A DNA stretch of 64,000 bases from Maribellus luteus (GCF_003576475.1 NZ_QWGR01000003.1:434001-498000), one strand, 5' to 3'. Shown: positions 34,768 to 44,131, counted from the first letter of the stretch. A program made the numbers and translations. Notes: generated from the sequence alone by a model not told the origin.

Positions 34768-36144
34768 ATGACCAGACAAAAGAAGATCTATCTTGATGAA
34801 TCGGAATTTCCCAAACAATGGTACAACCTGGCACCCGATCTGCCAACACCGTTAAATCCGCCGCTCGGCCCCGACGGGAAACCGCTTACGCCGGAGATGC
34901 TGGCTCCTGTTTTCCCGATGAACCTGATAGAGCAGGAAGTGAGCCAGCAACGTTGGATCGACATTCCTGAAGAAATCCGCCAAATATTGATGCAGTGGCG
35001 CCCAAGCCCGCTGATTCGTGCCTACGAACTGGAAGCTGCTTTGGGAACTCCTGCCAAGATTTACTATAAAAACGAAGGCGTTTCGCCCGCCGGAAGTCAC
35101 AAGCCCAATACAGCCGTGGCGCAAGCCTGGTACAACAAACAATTCGGCATCAAGAAACTGACTACCGAAACCGGTGCCGGGCAATGGGGTTCAGCCTTGT
35201 CGTACGCCTGTGCTCAAATTGGAGGCATCGAGTGTAAAGTTTTTATGGTACGCGTAAGTTTCGATCAGAAACCATTCCGTAAAATGATGATGGAAACCTG
35301 GGGTGGGAACTGTGTTGCCAGTCCGAGTACCGAAACAAAGGCAGGCCGCGATATTCTGGCCCAGTTCCCCGACACTCCCGGAAGTTTGGGTATTGCCATT
35401 TCGGAAGCGGTGGAAGCTGCCGTAAGCGACCCTAAAGGAGAAACCCGTTATTCGCTGGGTTCGGTGCTTAACCACGTAATGCTGCACCAAACGGTGATTG
35501 GCTTGGAAGCCAAAAAACAGCTGGCAAAAGTGGGCATCGACAAACCGGATATCGTGATCGGCTGCTGCGGTGGAGGAAGTAACTTCGCCGGTATTTCGTT
35601 CCCGTTTATGTACGATAAAATCAATGGAGCCGACATTCAGGTGATTGGCGCAGAACCCTTCAGCTGCCCGACGCTGACAAAAGCACCGTTTATATACGAC
35701 AACGGCGATGTGGCTCAAATGACTCCGCTGTTGGCAATGCACAGCCTGGGACACAATTTTGTTCCCGCTCCTATTCACGCCGGTGGTTTGCGTTACCACG
35801 GTATGGCGCCGCTGGTAAGTGCTGCCCTGCGCGATGGCTTAATGGACGCGGTTGCCATTCACCAAAGCGAATGTTTCGAGGCCGGTTTGTTGTTTTCAAA
35901 AACCGAAGGTATTATTCCGGCACCGGAAACTACCCATGCCATTGCAGCCACCATCCGCGAGGCGAAAAAAGCCAAAGAAGAAGGAAAAGAGAAAGTGATT
36001 CTGTTCAATTTCAGCGGACACGGTTTGATGGACCTTGTTGGGTACAACAAATACATGGCCGGTGCCCTGAACGATTATGAATACCCGGAATCAGAGATTG
36101 CGGAAAACCTGAAAAAACTGGAAGGTTACCCGCTACCGAAATAG
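34768..36144 (+). CDS. trpB: tryptophan synthase beta chain, TrpB2-type
   Basis: A 458-residue PLP enzyme that joins indole and serine to tryptophan. The long N-terminus and size mark it as TrpB2, not the 400-residue TrpB1. The PLP lysine is in [18 protein letters not shown] (near 113); the phosphate-binding loop is [12 protein letters not shown] (near 269). TrpB2 forms are often free-standing and may salvage indole. It has no trpA neighbour here. A possible Trp attenuator lies upstream. Confidence 0.92.
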   Translation: MTRQKKIYLDESEFPKQWYNLAPDLPTPLNPPLGPDGKPLTPEMLAPVFPMNLIEQEVSQQRWIDIPEEIRQILMQWRPSPLIRAYELEAALGTPAKIYYKNEGVSPAGSHKPNTAVAQAWYNKQFGIKKLTTETGAGQWGSALSYACAQIGGIECKVFMVRVSFDQKPFRKMMMETWGGNCVASPSTETKAGRDILAQFPDTPGSLGIAISEAVEAAVSDPKGETRYSLGSVLNHVMLHQTVIGLEAKKQLAKVGIDKPDIVIGCCGGGSNFAGISFPFMYDKINGADIQVIGAEPFSCPTLTKAPFIYDNGDVAQMTPLLAMHSLGHNFVPAPIHAGGLRYHGMAPLVSAALRDGLMDAVAIHQSECFEAGLLFSKTEGIIPAPETTHAIAATIREAKKAKEEGKEKVILFNFSGHGLMDLVGYNKYMAGALNDYEYPESEIAENLKKLEGYPLPK

Positions 36145-36176
36145 GAAGATTAGAATATTGGAATCTTGAATATCAG

Positions 36177-36210
36177 AAGAGCGTGCTGTATTTTCGGCAC
36201 GCTTTTCTTT
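36177..36210 (+). terminator. trpB terminator
   Basis: GCGTGC (36181-36186) / GCACGC (36197-36202) followed by TTTTCTTTT. Confidence 0.7.
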
Positions 36211-36220
36211 TATGCGTACA

Positions 36221-37168
36221 TCAAAAAAAAGCATAGATCAACTGTTCGTCCTGCGTTGAAAGCGCCGATGCAATGTCTTCATAAAAATGACGAACACCTG
36301 CCAGTTTTTCTGAAAGACCGGCTGCTTCCTCCGCCTCGAAAAAAGTACCTCCCAGTTCCGCACTGTTGATGATTCCTTTTTTTACCTCCAGACGAATCAG
36401 AAGTTCTTTGCCTTCGATTTCAACTTTGTTCGTAAAAACATACCGCGGCGAATAACCGTAGCGCCAGTCCCAGGTTACAAATTTCTGATCGGCCAGTTCC
36501 TGCACTACAGTCTCATCCGCGCTCGTCAGTTCATAAAAAGTATTCCCTTCTTTTTTTAGCTGAACATCCAGCAGAAAACCGATAAACTCCTGAATGGACA
36601 TTACCTCTTTCAAAAAAGAAGAAATATTGGCCACTTTGCTTCGGTTCGACTGAACGGCTTTGCTTTCGTATTTCCCCGTTACCACTTTTATCGACTGCCC
36701 CAGGTTTTCCAGGTCCGAATTAAAAAGCAGCGTTCCGTGGTGCAACACACGGTTTTTAAAAACATGCTCTGCATTGCCCGAAATTTTCAGCCCTTCAATC
36801 AGCAAATCGTTTCGCCCCGATGAAGTGGCTTCAATACCCAGTAAAGCCAGAGCCTCCACCACCGGTTGTGTAAATTGCTTGAAACTGATTTCGGCCGGGC
36901 TTTTCACATTTTTGATAAAGGCAAAATTTACATTGCCGGCATCGTGAAAAACGGTACCTCCACCGGAAATCCGCCGTGCAACCGTGACATTGTTCGCGCG
37001 CACAAACGGATAATTGATTTCTGCCAGTGCGTTCTGGTGTTTCCCCAACACTACAGTGTCTTTGCTTTGCCAAAGCATAAAAATATCATCGTCGAAATTC
37101 TTTAACAGGTACTCTTCAGCCGCCAGGCAATAAAAGGGATTGGTGTTTTTTAAATGAATGCAGATCAT
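36221..37168 (-). CDS. lplA: lipoate-protein ligase A
   Basis: A 315-residue enzyme that activates free lipoate with ATP and attaches it to E2 and GcvH lipoyl domains. The substrate loop RRISGGGTVFHDAGNVNFAF near residue 66 and the conserved GRNDLLIEGLKISGNAEH segment near 120 are the family signatures; the C-terminal small domain is present. A 17 bp perfect palindrome sits just upstream of the start codon. Confidence 0.93.
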   Translation of the reverse strand: MICIHLKNTNPFYCLAAEEYLLKNFDDDIFMLWQSKDTVVLGKHQNALAEINYPFVRANNVTVARRISGGGTVFHDAGNVNFAFIKNVKSPAEISFKQFTQPVVEALALLGIEATSSGRNDLLIEGLKISGNAEHVFKNRVLHHGTLLFNSDLENLGQSIKVVTGKYESKAVQSNRSKVANISSFLKEVMSIQEFIGFLLDVQLKKEGNTFYELTSADETVVQELADQKFVTWDWRYGYSPRYVFTNKVEIEGKELLIRLEVKKGIINSAELGGTFFEAEEAAGLSEKLAGVRHFYEDIASALSTQDEQLIYAFF

Positions 37169-37175
37169 GCTGCTA

Positions 37176-37192
37176 ATTTACAATTTGTAAAT
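37176..37192. promoter_or_regulatory. 17 bp palindrome at the lplA start
   Basis: ATTTACAATTTGTAAAT, perfect inverted repeat with one central base, 8 bp upstream of the lplA ATG. It may be an operator; no regulator is encoded next to it. Confidence 0.4.
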
Positions 37193-37317
37193 GAATGATC
37201 GGAAATGCCCCATAATATTCACATAAAATCTAAATACCCACGTTCCTCATCACTTTTCCCAACTTTCTTCGTTCTTATTTCAAACCTGGTTTATTTACAT
37301 AAATTTTCTATTTGAAA

Positions 37318-37325
37318 TAGATTTG
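37318..37325 (+). promoter_or_regulatory. -7 promoter box of the secreted protein / LuxR operon
   Basis: TAGATTTG matches TAnnTTTG, 27 bp before the ATG at 37353. Confidence 0.4.
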
Positions 37326-37352
37326 TCCAATCAAATCATTAAAAAAATAATC

Positions 37353-37910
37353 ATGAAAAAGTTAATTCTTGCCTCAACTTTCCTTGTAATCACCATGCTC
37401 TTTATCACTCATTTGAAGGCGCAAACTGTACCGGATTTTACTATTAAGGAAGAAACCCGCTTCCTAATGCAACGAACAATAGAGTTTTCCAATGCTTCAG
37501 AAAAAGAGGAACTGACAATAAAGGTGAATATGCAGAATTGTATGTTTGATTTTGAGATAAAAAGTGCAGTCAATAATGGAAAACTTGACGTTGAGGTTTA
37601 TGATCCTGCAGGGAAAAAACAAGGCAGTTTTTCGGTAGGTTGCCAAATAAACACCCAATCGAATGATATGGATAAAACTACCATTAACGATTTTATCTAT
37701 GGGAAAACAAAACCTAAAAAAATGCAACCAATCAATAAAAAAAACATTGATAATTCCACCCAGAAAAATGAGTTAGATGAATTTGTTTCCGGTACAACAT
37801 CTAAATCAATAAAAAATCCAATGCTCGGAGACTGGGTAATAAAATTTACCCCAACTAATGCCAATGGATACATTATCATCAACACAAGACAAATATTATC
37901 CTCAAAATAA
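37353..37910 (+). CDS. secreted protein of unknown function
   Basis: A 185-residue protein from ATG 37353 with signal peptide (MKKLILASTFLVITMLFITH then LKAQ). The mature part has a beta-rich domain (EELTIKVNMQNCMFDFEIKS and VEVYDPAGKKQGSF) and a Lys/Asn-rich middle, then DWVIKFTPTNANGYIII. Base composition is more AT-rich than that of the housekeeping genes. It is 7 bp upstream of a membrane-bound LuxR-type gene, suggesting a shared job. I do not recognise the family. Confidence 0.65.
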   Translation: MKKLILASTFLVITMLFITHLKAQTVPDFTIKEETRFLMQRTIEFSNASEKEELTIKVNMQNCMFDFEIKSAVNNGKLDVEVYDPAGKKQGSFSVGCQINTQSNDMDKTTINDFIYGKTKPKKMQPINKKNIDNSTQKNELDEFVSGTTSKSIKNPMLGDWVIKFTPTNANGYIIINTRQILSSK

Positions 37911-37917
37911 TCTTTCA

Positions 37918-38913
37918 ATGAATTACAAAAGCTACCTAAAAGGGAATTCATTGTTATTACTGGCAAACTTGCTACTATTTTTCCATTCAAATGCAACTCA
38001 TCGTATTGGGGGAAGTATTCAGGCAGACACAACGTGGAACTCAGTCATGTATATTTCATTGATCGGAAACCTGGACCAAATGAATTCGATGTCAAAACAG
38101 ATGATCATTGATATATCTGATATTAACAAAGATCAGTTTTCTTTTTCTACCGATTATCTCCCTAAGGAAAATCATTTGTACCGGCTGCATCTTTCCAAAA
38201 AAGGAGATCCTCCGGCTTCGCTAATTATTGGAGGAAAAGATGAAAACCACATTTTCTTCATCGCCAACAGTGAGTCCGATATTTACTTTAACTGCAAGCG
38301 TTCAGAAACCCTGTTTGGGAATGTGAACATAGAAAATTCACCTCAAAGCCGACTCTTGAATGAAATCAACAGTATGCTGGCCTACCAGGACACTGCAAGT
38401 TTATATGACAGCTCTCTAAAACGGGAATTACTTCAAAATGCGATGGATGAGAAGCTCCGACAATTCGCCGATACCTGTTCCTACCCTTTGGTAGCACTTT
38501 ATGCCCTTTACAAAAGCAATTTTGAATCTCATATTGAAACCAACCCAGGCTACTATATTCACTTTCTGAAAAAGTGGGAAAAAGAACGATCGCCCTACTT
38601 CAATGAATTCAGAAAGAAGGTTTCGATAAAGAAAACGACCAACTATTACCCGCTACTATTTGGCATTTTGGGACTACTTATTGGAGTTTTGTTAATGGGT
38701 ATTATCTCCAGACAAATGAAAACACCATCAAAAAATATACTTCAGGAACTTACCATTCAGGAAAGAAATATTTTTGCACTGCTTCAAAAGGGAAAATCAA
38801 ACAAGGAAATTTCGGAAGAACTGAATATCAGCTTAAGCACCGTAAAATCGCATATTAACAGCATCTTCTCAAAGCTTAGTATCAAATCGAGAAAAGAAGT
38901 TTTGGACATTTAA
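37918..38913 (+). CDS. membrane-anchored LuxR-type regulator with periplasmic N-terminal domain
   Basis: A 331-residue protein from ATG 37918. A signal or anchor segment (SLLLLANLLLFFHSN) leads to a periplasmic domain of about 210 residues with beta strands reminiscent of DUF4369 (MNSMSKQMIIDISDINKDQF). One membrane helix follows (LLFGILGLLIGVLLMGII), then a C-terminal cytosolic LuxR helix-turn-helix (KSNKEISEELNISLSTVKSH). This layout resembles one-component membrane sensors. It is coupled to the secreted protein upstream. Ligand unknown. Confidence 0.75.
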   Translation: MNYKSYLKGNSLLLLANLLLFFHSNATHRIGGSIQADTTWNSVMYISLIGNLDQMNSMSKQMIIDISDINKDQFSFSTDYLPKENHLYRLHLSKKGDPPASLIIGGKDENHIFFIANSESDIYFNCKRSETLFGNVNIENSPQSRLLNEINSMLAYQDTASLYDSSLKRELLQNAMDEKLRQFADTCSYPLVALYALYKSNFESHIETNPGYYIHFLKKWEKERSPYFNEFRKKVSIKKTTNYYPLLFGILGLLIGVLLMGIISRQMKTPSKNILQELTIQERNIFALLQKGKSNKEISEELNISLSTVKSHINSIFSKLSIKSRKEVLDI

Positions 38914-38931
38914 TCTTTCGGAAAACAAACA

Positions 38932-38959
38932 GGACCGTCTGCGTGCTTGCAGACGGTCC
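38932..38959. terminator. hairpin between convergent genes
   Basis: GGACCGTCTGC (38932-38942) / GCAGACGGTCC (38949-38959), perfect 11 bp stem. It lacks a strong T run on the plus strand; on the minus strand a T-rich tract follows. Confidence 0.6.
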
Positions 38960-38986
38960 CATACGAATATTATAAACCTGTCAACT

Positions 38987-39334
38987 TTAAAGAACAGGCT
39001 TCAGCTTAACTTCCAACTGGGTTGAGAAAATATCGATATTTTGCTTTTGGAGTTCGCACTTCTCGTACGAAATATAACTGGCCGTAATGTCGTAATTCCC
39101 GGGTTTCACATCGTCGAAAGAGAATTCCCCGTCGAAACCAGTGTAACATTTTTTATCGGTCCCCTCCAGTTTTACTTCTACTCCCACCAGTGTTTCCCCG
39201 GTTTTATCGTCGCTTACTGTACCCGAAATGGAAACGCTGGCTACTTCAGCGTTAAGTACTTTATGTTCTTTCTCGTCGGCTGAAACCGTCAGGAAAAAGG
39301 TAAAAACCAGAATAATACTTAAAAGAGTTTTCAT
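38987..39334 (-). CDS. small secreted CarboxypepD_reg-like domain protein (Pho-box controlled)
   Basis: A 115-residue protein from ATG 39334: signal peptide (MKTLLSIILVFTFFLTVSA) and one carboxypeptidase regulatory-like beta-sandwich (SISGTVSDDKTGETLVGVEV through FDDVKPGNYDITASYISYE). The same domain forms the N-terminus of the TonB receptor in this locus. A free-standing copy is unusual and could interact with the receptor. It is preceded by a promoter (TACTTTTG) and a four-unit 11 bp repeat array. Confidence 0.8.
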   Translation of the reverse strand: MKTLLSIILVFTFFLTVSADEKEHKVLNAEVASVSISGTVSDDKTGETLVGVEVKLEGTDKKCYTGFDGEFSFDDVKPGNYDITASYISYEKCELQKQNIDIFSTQLEVKLKPVL

Positions 39335-39358
39335 TGAAATGCGATTCGATAACGAAAG

Positions 39359-39366
39359 CAAAAGTA
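39359..39366 (-). promoter_or_regulatory. -7 promoter box of the CarboxypepD_reg gene
   Basis: Minus-strand TACTTTTG matches TAnnTTTG. It ends exactly 10 bp from the first repeat unit of the array at 39377-39415. Confidence 0.6.
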
Positions 39367-39376
39367 TAGCTCATTC

Positions 39377-39415
39377 ATTACATCCGAATTGCGATTTTAT
39401 TACAAAATGATTAAA
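39377..39415. promoter_or_regulatory. 11-bp phased repeat array (Pho box-like), site A
   Basis: Units ATTACA (39377), ATTGCG (39388), ATTACA (39399), ATTAAA (39410), each 11 bp after the last. The geometry is that of a Pho box. Confidence 0.7.
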
Positions 39416-39433
39416 GGTTTTAGAAGCCGGCGC

Positions 39434-39466
39434 AAAAAAAACGTCTGCCTTCAAAAGGCAGACGTT
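39434..39466 (-). terminator. terminator of the MORN-repeat gene
   Basis: AACGTCTGCCTT (39440-39451) / AAGGCAGACGTT (39455-39466), perfect 12 bp stem with loop CAA; on the minus strand followed by a run of T. Confidence 0.85.
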
Positions 39467-39494
39467 CTATGCAGTGTTTTAATGACATCAGGTT

Positions 39495-39959
39495 TTAAAT
39501 CCCGGTGTAGTCTCTTTCGTTGATTACCACACCCATTTCGTTGTAGCTTTTCCATGTCCCGGTTTTTTCACCGTCTTTGTAACAAAGTTCATACTTCAAA
39601 TGGCCGTCTTCATCCCAAACGTACCAGTTTCCGTCTTTCTTACCGTCTTTGTAAGATGCCTGTGCTACTTTGGTGCCTTTCAGGTTGAAAGTCAACCAGA
39701 TTCCATGCATCTCATTTTTTTTGTAAGAACGAACTTCGTTAACCTGACCATCTTCAAAATACAACTTACATTCGCCGTCTTTCATGCCTTTGATGAAACT
39801 GGTTTCCATTTTCACCTGGCCGTTGTCGAAGTAAGTGGTGTACTTACCGGTGTAAAGTTCAGAATCCTGGTAATAAATACCGTCAATTTCAGTCAGATTC
39901 TGAGCATTTACTGAAAACACTATCAACAAAATTCCAACAAAAAATGCTAGCTTTTTCAT
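39495..39959 (-). CDS. secreted MORN-repeat protein (Pho-box controlled)
   Basis: A 154-residue protein from ATG 39959: signal peptide (MKKLAFFVGILLIVFSVNAQ) followed by about five MORN_2-type repeats (YYQDSELYTGKYTTYFDNGQ, KDGECKLYFEDGQ, GIWLTFNLKGTKV, GNWYVWDEDGHL, GTWKSYNEMG). MORN_2 toxin/antitoxin-like and membrane-attached roles are known for such repeats, but none is established here. A phased 11 bp array and a -7 box (TAACTTTG) lie upstream. More upstream starts would include these sites and are excluded. Confidence 0.85.
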   Translation of the reverse strand: MKKLAFFVGILLIVFSVNAQNLTEIDGIYYQDSELYTGKYTTYFDNGQVKMETSFIKGMKDGECKLYFEDGQVNEVRSYKKNEMHGIWLTFNLKGTKVAQASYKDGKKDGNWYVWDEDGHLKYELCYKDGEKTGTWKSYNEMGVVINERDYTGI

Positions 39960-40006
39960 GATAGCCTCCTTTCTTGATAATTGTGTTAACGTCATTCTAG
40001 TTAACG

Positions 40007-40071
40007 CAAAGTTAACAAAAAAGATACACGACTTAATGCTTCTGTAACATTTTTGCAACACAAATGAAACA
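40007..40071. promoter_or_regulatory. promoter and phased repeat array (Pho box-like), site B
   Basis: Minus-strand -7 box TAACTTTG (40007-40014). Units AGATAC (40022), TTAATG (40033), GTAACA (40044), GCAACA (40055), GAAACA (40066) are 11 bp apart. Confidence 0.65.
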
Positions 40072-40083
40072 GGCACTTCCCCC

Positions 40084-40116
40084 AAAAAAAAGAGCCCCGG
40101 GCAAACCCGAGGCTCC
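40084..40116 (-). terminator. terminator of the receptor/lipoprotein operon
   Basis: GAGCCCCGGG (40092-40101) / CCCGAGGCTC (40106-40115) with one mismatch; on the minus strand followed by eight T. Confidence 0.8.
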
Positions 40117-40201
40117 AAGGAAGATTCTACAACCTTCCTGCCATTAAACACTGCGTAGGCTTTATGTTTTTTTCATTTATGCGTCTTCGCATGCCCCTTT
40201 T

Positions 40202-41320
40202 CTAGAAACCATAACTTGTCCAGTCGAATACTGAAGTTGTAGCTCCGGTATTACCCGTAGCAAATGAAACGTTACCTCCGTTTCCATCTTCTTTCAACTG
40301 GTTTCCGGTTACATCCTGAACAGTTAAACTGATAGAAGTAGCAGCATTGGCACCACCCCTGCTATCGGTCAGGTCAACCATATCACCCGTAGTTCCGCCA
40401 ATGGCCAATGCATTGGTGATGGTAGCTGTAGCTCCACGACGAATCTTGATCACGTCATTCATTTCGTAAGCTGACTCGTTAACAATGGTCATGTTCTTGA
40501 TCTTGAAGTTGGACTGATCAACATGGTCCTCGCCTTTTCCGTCGAGGTTACCGTCAGCCTCTACTCCACGCGGGTCTGATTCGGTAGAAGTATAACCCGA
40601 TTCCCAAACTCCGTAACAGTTGTCTAAGGTACCGGTCCAGCCCTGTGTAACATCAAACATGTCGTCATCCGGATTTACAACCAATAGATTTTTCACGTTA
40701 ACCGATCCGCCGAAAAACTCGACACCATCGTCCGCTCCATTGGGAATGTAAATATTTTCAATTCGGGTTCCGTTACCTACGCCATTCAGGGTAAGTCCGT
40801 TATGCTCAACATCTTCGTTTGAACGGGCACCTGTATATTCCAGAATCACATAAGTAAGAACTCCTGAATTATCAGCAACTACGTTTCCTCCGTAAGGCAG
40901 GTCTTCGTTCACCTCTGTCTGTCCTTCAGTACCCGAAGTGGCACCTGAGATAGGAGCATAACCATTAATGATCAGGCCACCCCAGTCAGCAGCGGCAGGT
41001 GAACTTGCTCCGGAAGTAAATTTTACCGGTTTGCCGGAAGTTCCTTCAGCGAATATCTGACCGCCTTGCTCTACAATTACATAGTTTGCAAAACCTTTGT
41101 TGGCCTTTATTACAGTTCCGGCAGGAATACGAAGGATTCCACCGTCCTTGATACTCAGGGTTCCTGTCAGTTTGTACTCAATTGTGGCACTAAGCGATAC
41201 GTCTTCAACAATATCACCTTTCAGTTCGTTTCCATCGAAGAAGTTTACATCCTCCTCGTCGCTAGAGCATGCTGAGAACAACATTGCTACAACTGTAAGT
41301 GCAAATAATACTTTTTTCAT
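40202..41320 (-). CDS. beta-helix surface lipoprotein paired with a TonB receptor
   Basis: A 372-residue lipoprotein (lipobox FSACSS) with a right-handed beta-helix pattern: repeated short strands such as GGILRIPAGTVIKANKG, ADWGGLIINGYAPISG and GLTLNGVGNGTRIENIYIPN, rich in Gly, Asn and Asp. It sits 51 bp after the TonB receptor in the same transcription unit and is a paralogue of the lipoprotein at 48098-49411 (shared GG-LIINGYAPI / GGLIILGNAPI and GVEIFGG-type segments). Likely a surface ligand-binding partner of the receptor. Ligand is unknown; the context suggests phosphate- or phosphoester-related compounds. Confidence 0.8.
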   Translation of the reverse strand: MKKVLFALTVVAMLFSACSSDEEDVNFFDGNELKGDIVEDVSLSATIEYKLTGTLSIKDGGILRIPAGTVIKANKGFANYVIVEQGGQIFAEGTSGKPVKFTSGASSPAAADWGGLIINGYAPISGATSGTEGQTEVNEDLPYGGNVVADNSGVLTYVILEYTGARSNEDVEHNGLTLNGVGNGTRIENIYIPNGADDGVEFFGGSVNVKNLLVVNPDDDMFDVTQGWTGTLDNCYGVWESGYTSTESDPRGVEADGNLDGKGEDHVDQSNFKIKNMTIVNESAYEMNDVIKIRRGATATITNALAIGGTTGDMVDLTDSRGGANAATSISLTVQDVTGNQLKEDGNGGNVSFATGNTGATTSVFDWTSYGF

Positions 41321-41371
41321 TTTTAAGATTTTTAAAGAGTTGTGATTATTAATCGTTATTTTCTTTCCTGT

Positions 41372-44068
41372 CTAGAAATTATAGGATACTCCAAGGTTAA
41401 AACTCATGCCTTTTTTGTAATCGCTCAGTACGATCGGATCAGCTCCGGCAGCGTTTGGCTTGCGGGTAAGTTTGAATGACGGATCAAGCAGGTTGCGAGC
41501 CTTAAGACTCAATCCCCAATGTTTTTTATACTTTAATGAAGACACAAAATCGAGTGTTGGAACACCATTTTCCACAATGTCCTGATAGCCACCCGCGCCA
41601 ACGGTATAAATACGCTCACTGAAATAGTTTTTCACCAGTGATGCGGTAAAATCAAGATCGGTTTTATGAAACTGGTAGCTTAGATCCGCATTCACAAGAA
41701 AGGGTGCGGCACCTTCCAATTCCGTTTTCTTGTTTGTAAAATTCAGTCCTCCCTTCACCTCCACATCGGTTTTCAGATACGAAGCATTCACTCCCATACT
41801 TAGTTTACTGTAGGTACCTGCATTATCTTTCTGAGTAGAGAACAGATTCTTGCGTACTTCCACCTCCACCCCGCCTATGATGGCGTTGTCGGCAATGTTT
41901 TCGTAAGTAAGAAAACCTCCGGCACTGGCTTTTTCAATTCTTGAAATCGGATCCTGAATGTATTTTCCAAATACGGCCACAGAAAACAGCTCGTCACGAC
42001 TTAAAAAGTAATCCCACTTCAAATCCAGGTTGTAGTTAGTGGATGGAATAAGGTCGGGATTACCTTGCGAGCTCCAGTTTCGCCCCACATAGCGGTAGGG
42101 TGAAATTTCTTTTGACTGAGGCAAAGTGTAAGTGCGGCTGGCACCCAGGCGCAACACGTTATCTTTATTGAGACTGTATTTCAGATTAAGACTTGGCAAC
42201 AGGTAGAAATAGTCTTTCGTAGTATTACCAACGCTCGACCCCCGGTTTACATCGTAGGCAACATCCAGGTAAACCAGATCGGCCCGCAGTCCGGCATTCA
42301 GAATCAGCGACGGATTGAGTTGATACATCAGTTCGGCATATCCCGAGTTGATGTATTTATCTACACTGTACGAACTCTCAAATTCAGAGTTGATAAAGTC
42401 GCCGTTATCGAGTGCCGATTGATTAAACAGCCCATCAAGGTCAATATTGTTTTGATCGATTTCAGGTTGGGTAACACGCTGGTTGTCCCACTCAATACCT
42501 TGAAAATCATCCACCGCAAAACGTCCCTTATACCCAGCTTTTACTAGCGATACATTTTCTTCATCGTCGGTGAGTTTATAACTCATTTCAAGTTGAACGT
42601 TGATATCTGCAACGTTTAAATCGGAGAAAAAACGCTGCTGACGCCCGGTTCCCTTAAGCAGATGGTATTTTCTGTTCCCCAGATCGGAGAGATAATTAAT
42701 GCGACGGTCGGGCTCACTTCCCATCGTGTAGTTAAACGATGCTCCGGTGTTGGCACTCAGCCGGCTGTTGAACTGACGGTTCAATCGCAGCTGATTTACA
42801 ATCAGGGTATTGTCGTTAATTTGCTGACGACGGATTAACCCCTTGTAATCATCCACATCTTCGAAATTCGAATGCATCCCGTTGTAATCCAGCATCGACC
42901 GGGTGTTCGAATGTATCACCATAGCGTTGTAGCTCAGCTCGTAATCATTAAAACCGTATTCCAGGTTCCCCATTAACAGGTGGGTAGTTTTTAGCTCAAA
43001 CTCATCCGACATTTGATCGCGAAAAACAGTACCCGAAGTTGTGGTGTTGCGTACAATTCCGTTCACATAGCTGTAGTCTGCGTCATAACTGCCAATCACA
43101 TAAAAGCTCAGCATATCTTTGCCTGTGCCTGTTTTGTAACGTTTTCCACCGGCAAAACTAAGCGCCCTGTTTAGCTGAAGATTCTGGCTTGTGGGATTTA
43201 GAGAATTGCCAAAACTGTAAACAGCTTCGTTGGTAGGAGCCGTTTTGCTTTGTGCAAAACCCAAGGCGTTCACGCCGTCGCTAAGCATAAACTCTTTCCC
43301 AAGAGTCTGTGTATTGACGCCCGCCGAAAGATCAATCCCAAACTCCGAATCTCCCAGCAGCTCTTTCGAACTGATGTTAATCTCGGCACCAGCTACATCG
43401 CCAGTCATTTGGGCACTAAATACCTTGTTTACGCCAACAGCCTTAATCATGTCGGACGAAAAGAAATCAAGTGAAATGTTTTTGTACTCCGGATCTTCTG
43501 ACGGAACCGGAAATCCGTTTAAAGTGGTGGCGTTAAAGCGGTCGCCCAAGCCACGAACGAAAACATTCTTCACGCCTTCCTGCTTGGCAATACCCGAGAC
43601 TTTGGTAACAGCAGCCTCCGCATCGCTGGCCCCTTTCCGGGATATTTCCTGGGCACCAATGGCTTGTGTTGCAACAACGGCATTTTTCTGCTCTGCCAGC
43701 AACATACTTTCCGACTCGCGGTTGGCCTTGGCCACTACCTGAACGCCTTCCAACTCAAGAGTGGCCGGCGACAGCGCTACATTTAATGTTACTTCTTCAT
43801 TTGGTTTTACCTCAATATTCAATTCCTGCGAATCGTACGAGATAAAAGAGATCAGTAAAGTATATTTTCCGGCCTGAACTTTCTGAACCAGAAAATTCCC
43901 GTCGAAATCGGTAATGGTACCTTGCGAGGTCTCTTTTAACATTACCGTAGTTCCTATTAATGTTTCTTTGGTTTTTGCATCGATCACGGTTCCTTTTACC
44001 GAACCGGTTTGTGCCATAGCTGAAATCGCTTGAATTAGCAGTAAGATGCTAATAACAATTCTGTTCAT
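41372..44068 (-). CDS. TonB-dependent receptor with CarboxypepD_reg N-terminus (Pho locus)
   Basis: An 898-residue outer-membrane receptor. Signal peptide, a carboxypeptidase regulatory-like domain (residues ~22-105, GSVKGTVIDAKTKETLIGTT), the plug (about 120-250, with GVKNVFVRGLGDRFNATTLN), then a 22-strand barrel ending in FNLGVSYNF. No SusD-like gene follows; a beta-helix lipoprotein takes that place. A six-unit phased repeat array upstream and neighbouring phoB/phoR suggest induction by phosphate limitation, for uptake of an organophosphate or nucleic-acid-type substrate. That role is inferred. Confidence 0.88.
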   Translation of the reverse strand: MNRIVISILLLIQAISAMAQTGSVKGTVIDAKTKETLIGTTVMLKETSQGTITDFDGNFLVQKVQAGKYTLLISFISYDSQELNIEVKPNEEVTLNVALSPATLELEGVQVVAKANRESESMLLAEQKNAVVATQAIGAQEISRKGASDAEAAVTKVSGIAKQEGVKNVFVRGLGDRFNATTLNGFPVPSEDPEYKNISLDFFSSDMIKAVGVNKVFSAQMTGDVAGAEINISSKELLGDSEFGIDLSAGVNTQTLGKEFMLSDGVNALGFAQSKTAPTNEAVYSFGNSLNPTSQNLQLNRALSFAGGKRYKTGTGKDMLSFYVIGSYDADYSYVNGIVRNTTTSGTVFRDQMSDEFELKTTHLLMGNLEYGFNDYELSYNAMVIHSNTRSMLDYNGMHSNFEDVDDYKGLIRRQQINDNTLIVNQLRLNRQFNSRLSANTGASFNYTMGSEPDRRINYLSDLGNRKYHLLKGTGRQQRFFSDLNVADINVQLEMSYKLTDDEENVSLVKAGYKGRFAVDDFQGIEWDNQRVTQPEIDQNNIDLDGLFNQSALDNGDFINSEFESSYSVDKYINSGYAELMYQLNPSLILNAGLRADLVYLDVAYDVNRGSSVGNTTKDYFYLLPSLNLKYSLNKDNVLRLGASRTYTLPQSKEISPYRYVGRNWSSQGNPDLIPSTNYNLDLKWDYFLSRDELFSVAVFGKYIQDPISRIEKASAGGFLTYENIADNAIIGGVEVEVRKNLFSTQKDNAGTYSKLSMGVNASYLKTDVEVKGGLNFTNKKTELEGAAPFLVNADLSYQFHKTDLDFTASLVKNYFSERIYTVGAGGYQDIVENGVPTLDFVSSLKYKKHWGLSLKARNLLDPSFKLTRKPNAAGADPIVLSDYKKGMSFNLGVSYNF

Positions 44069-44131
44069 ACTCTAAAAATGTGCAGTGTTAATGTCTATTA
44101 TTATTTCCGGGAGCAAAGCAAGACCAATAAT

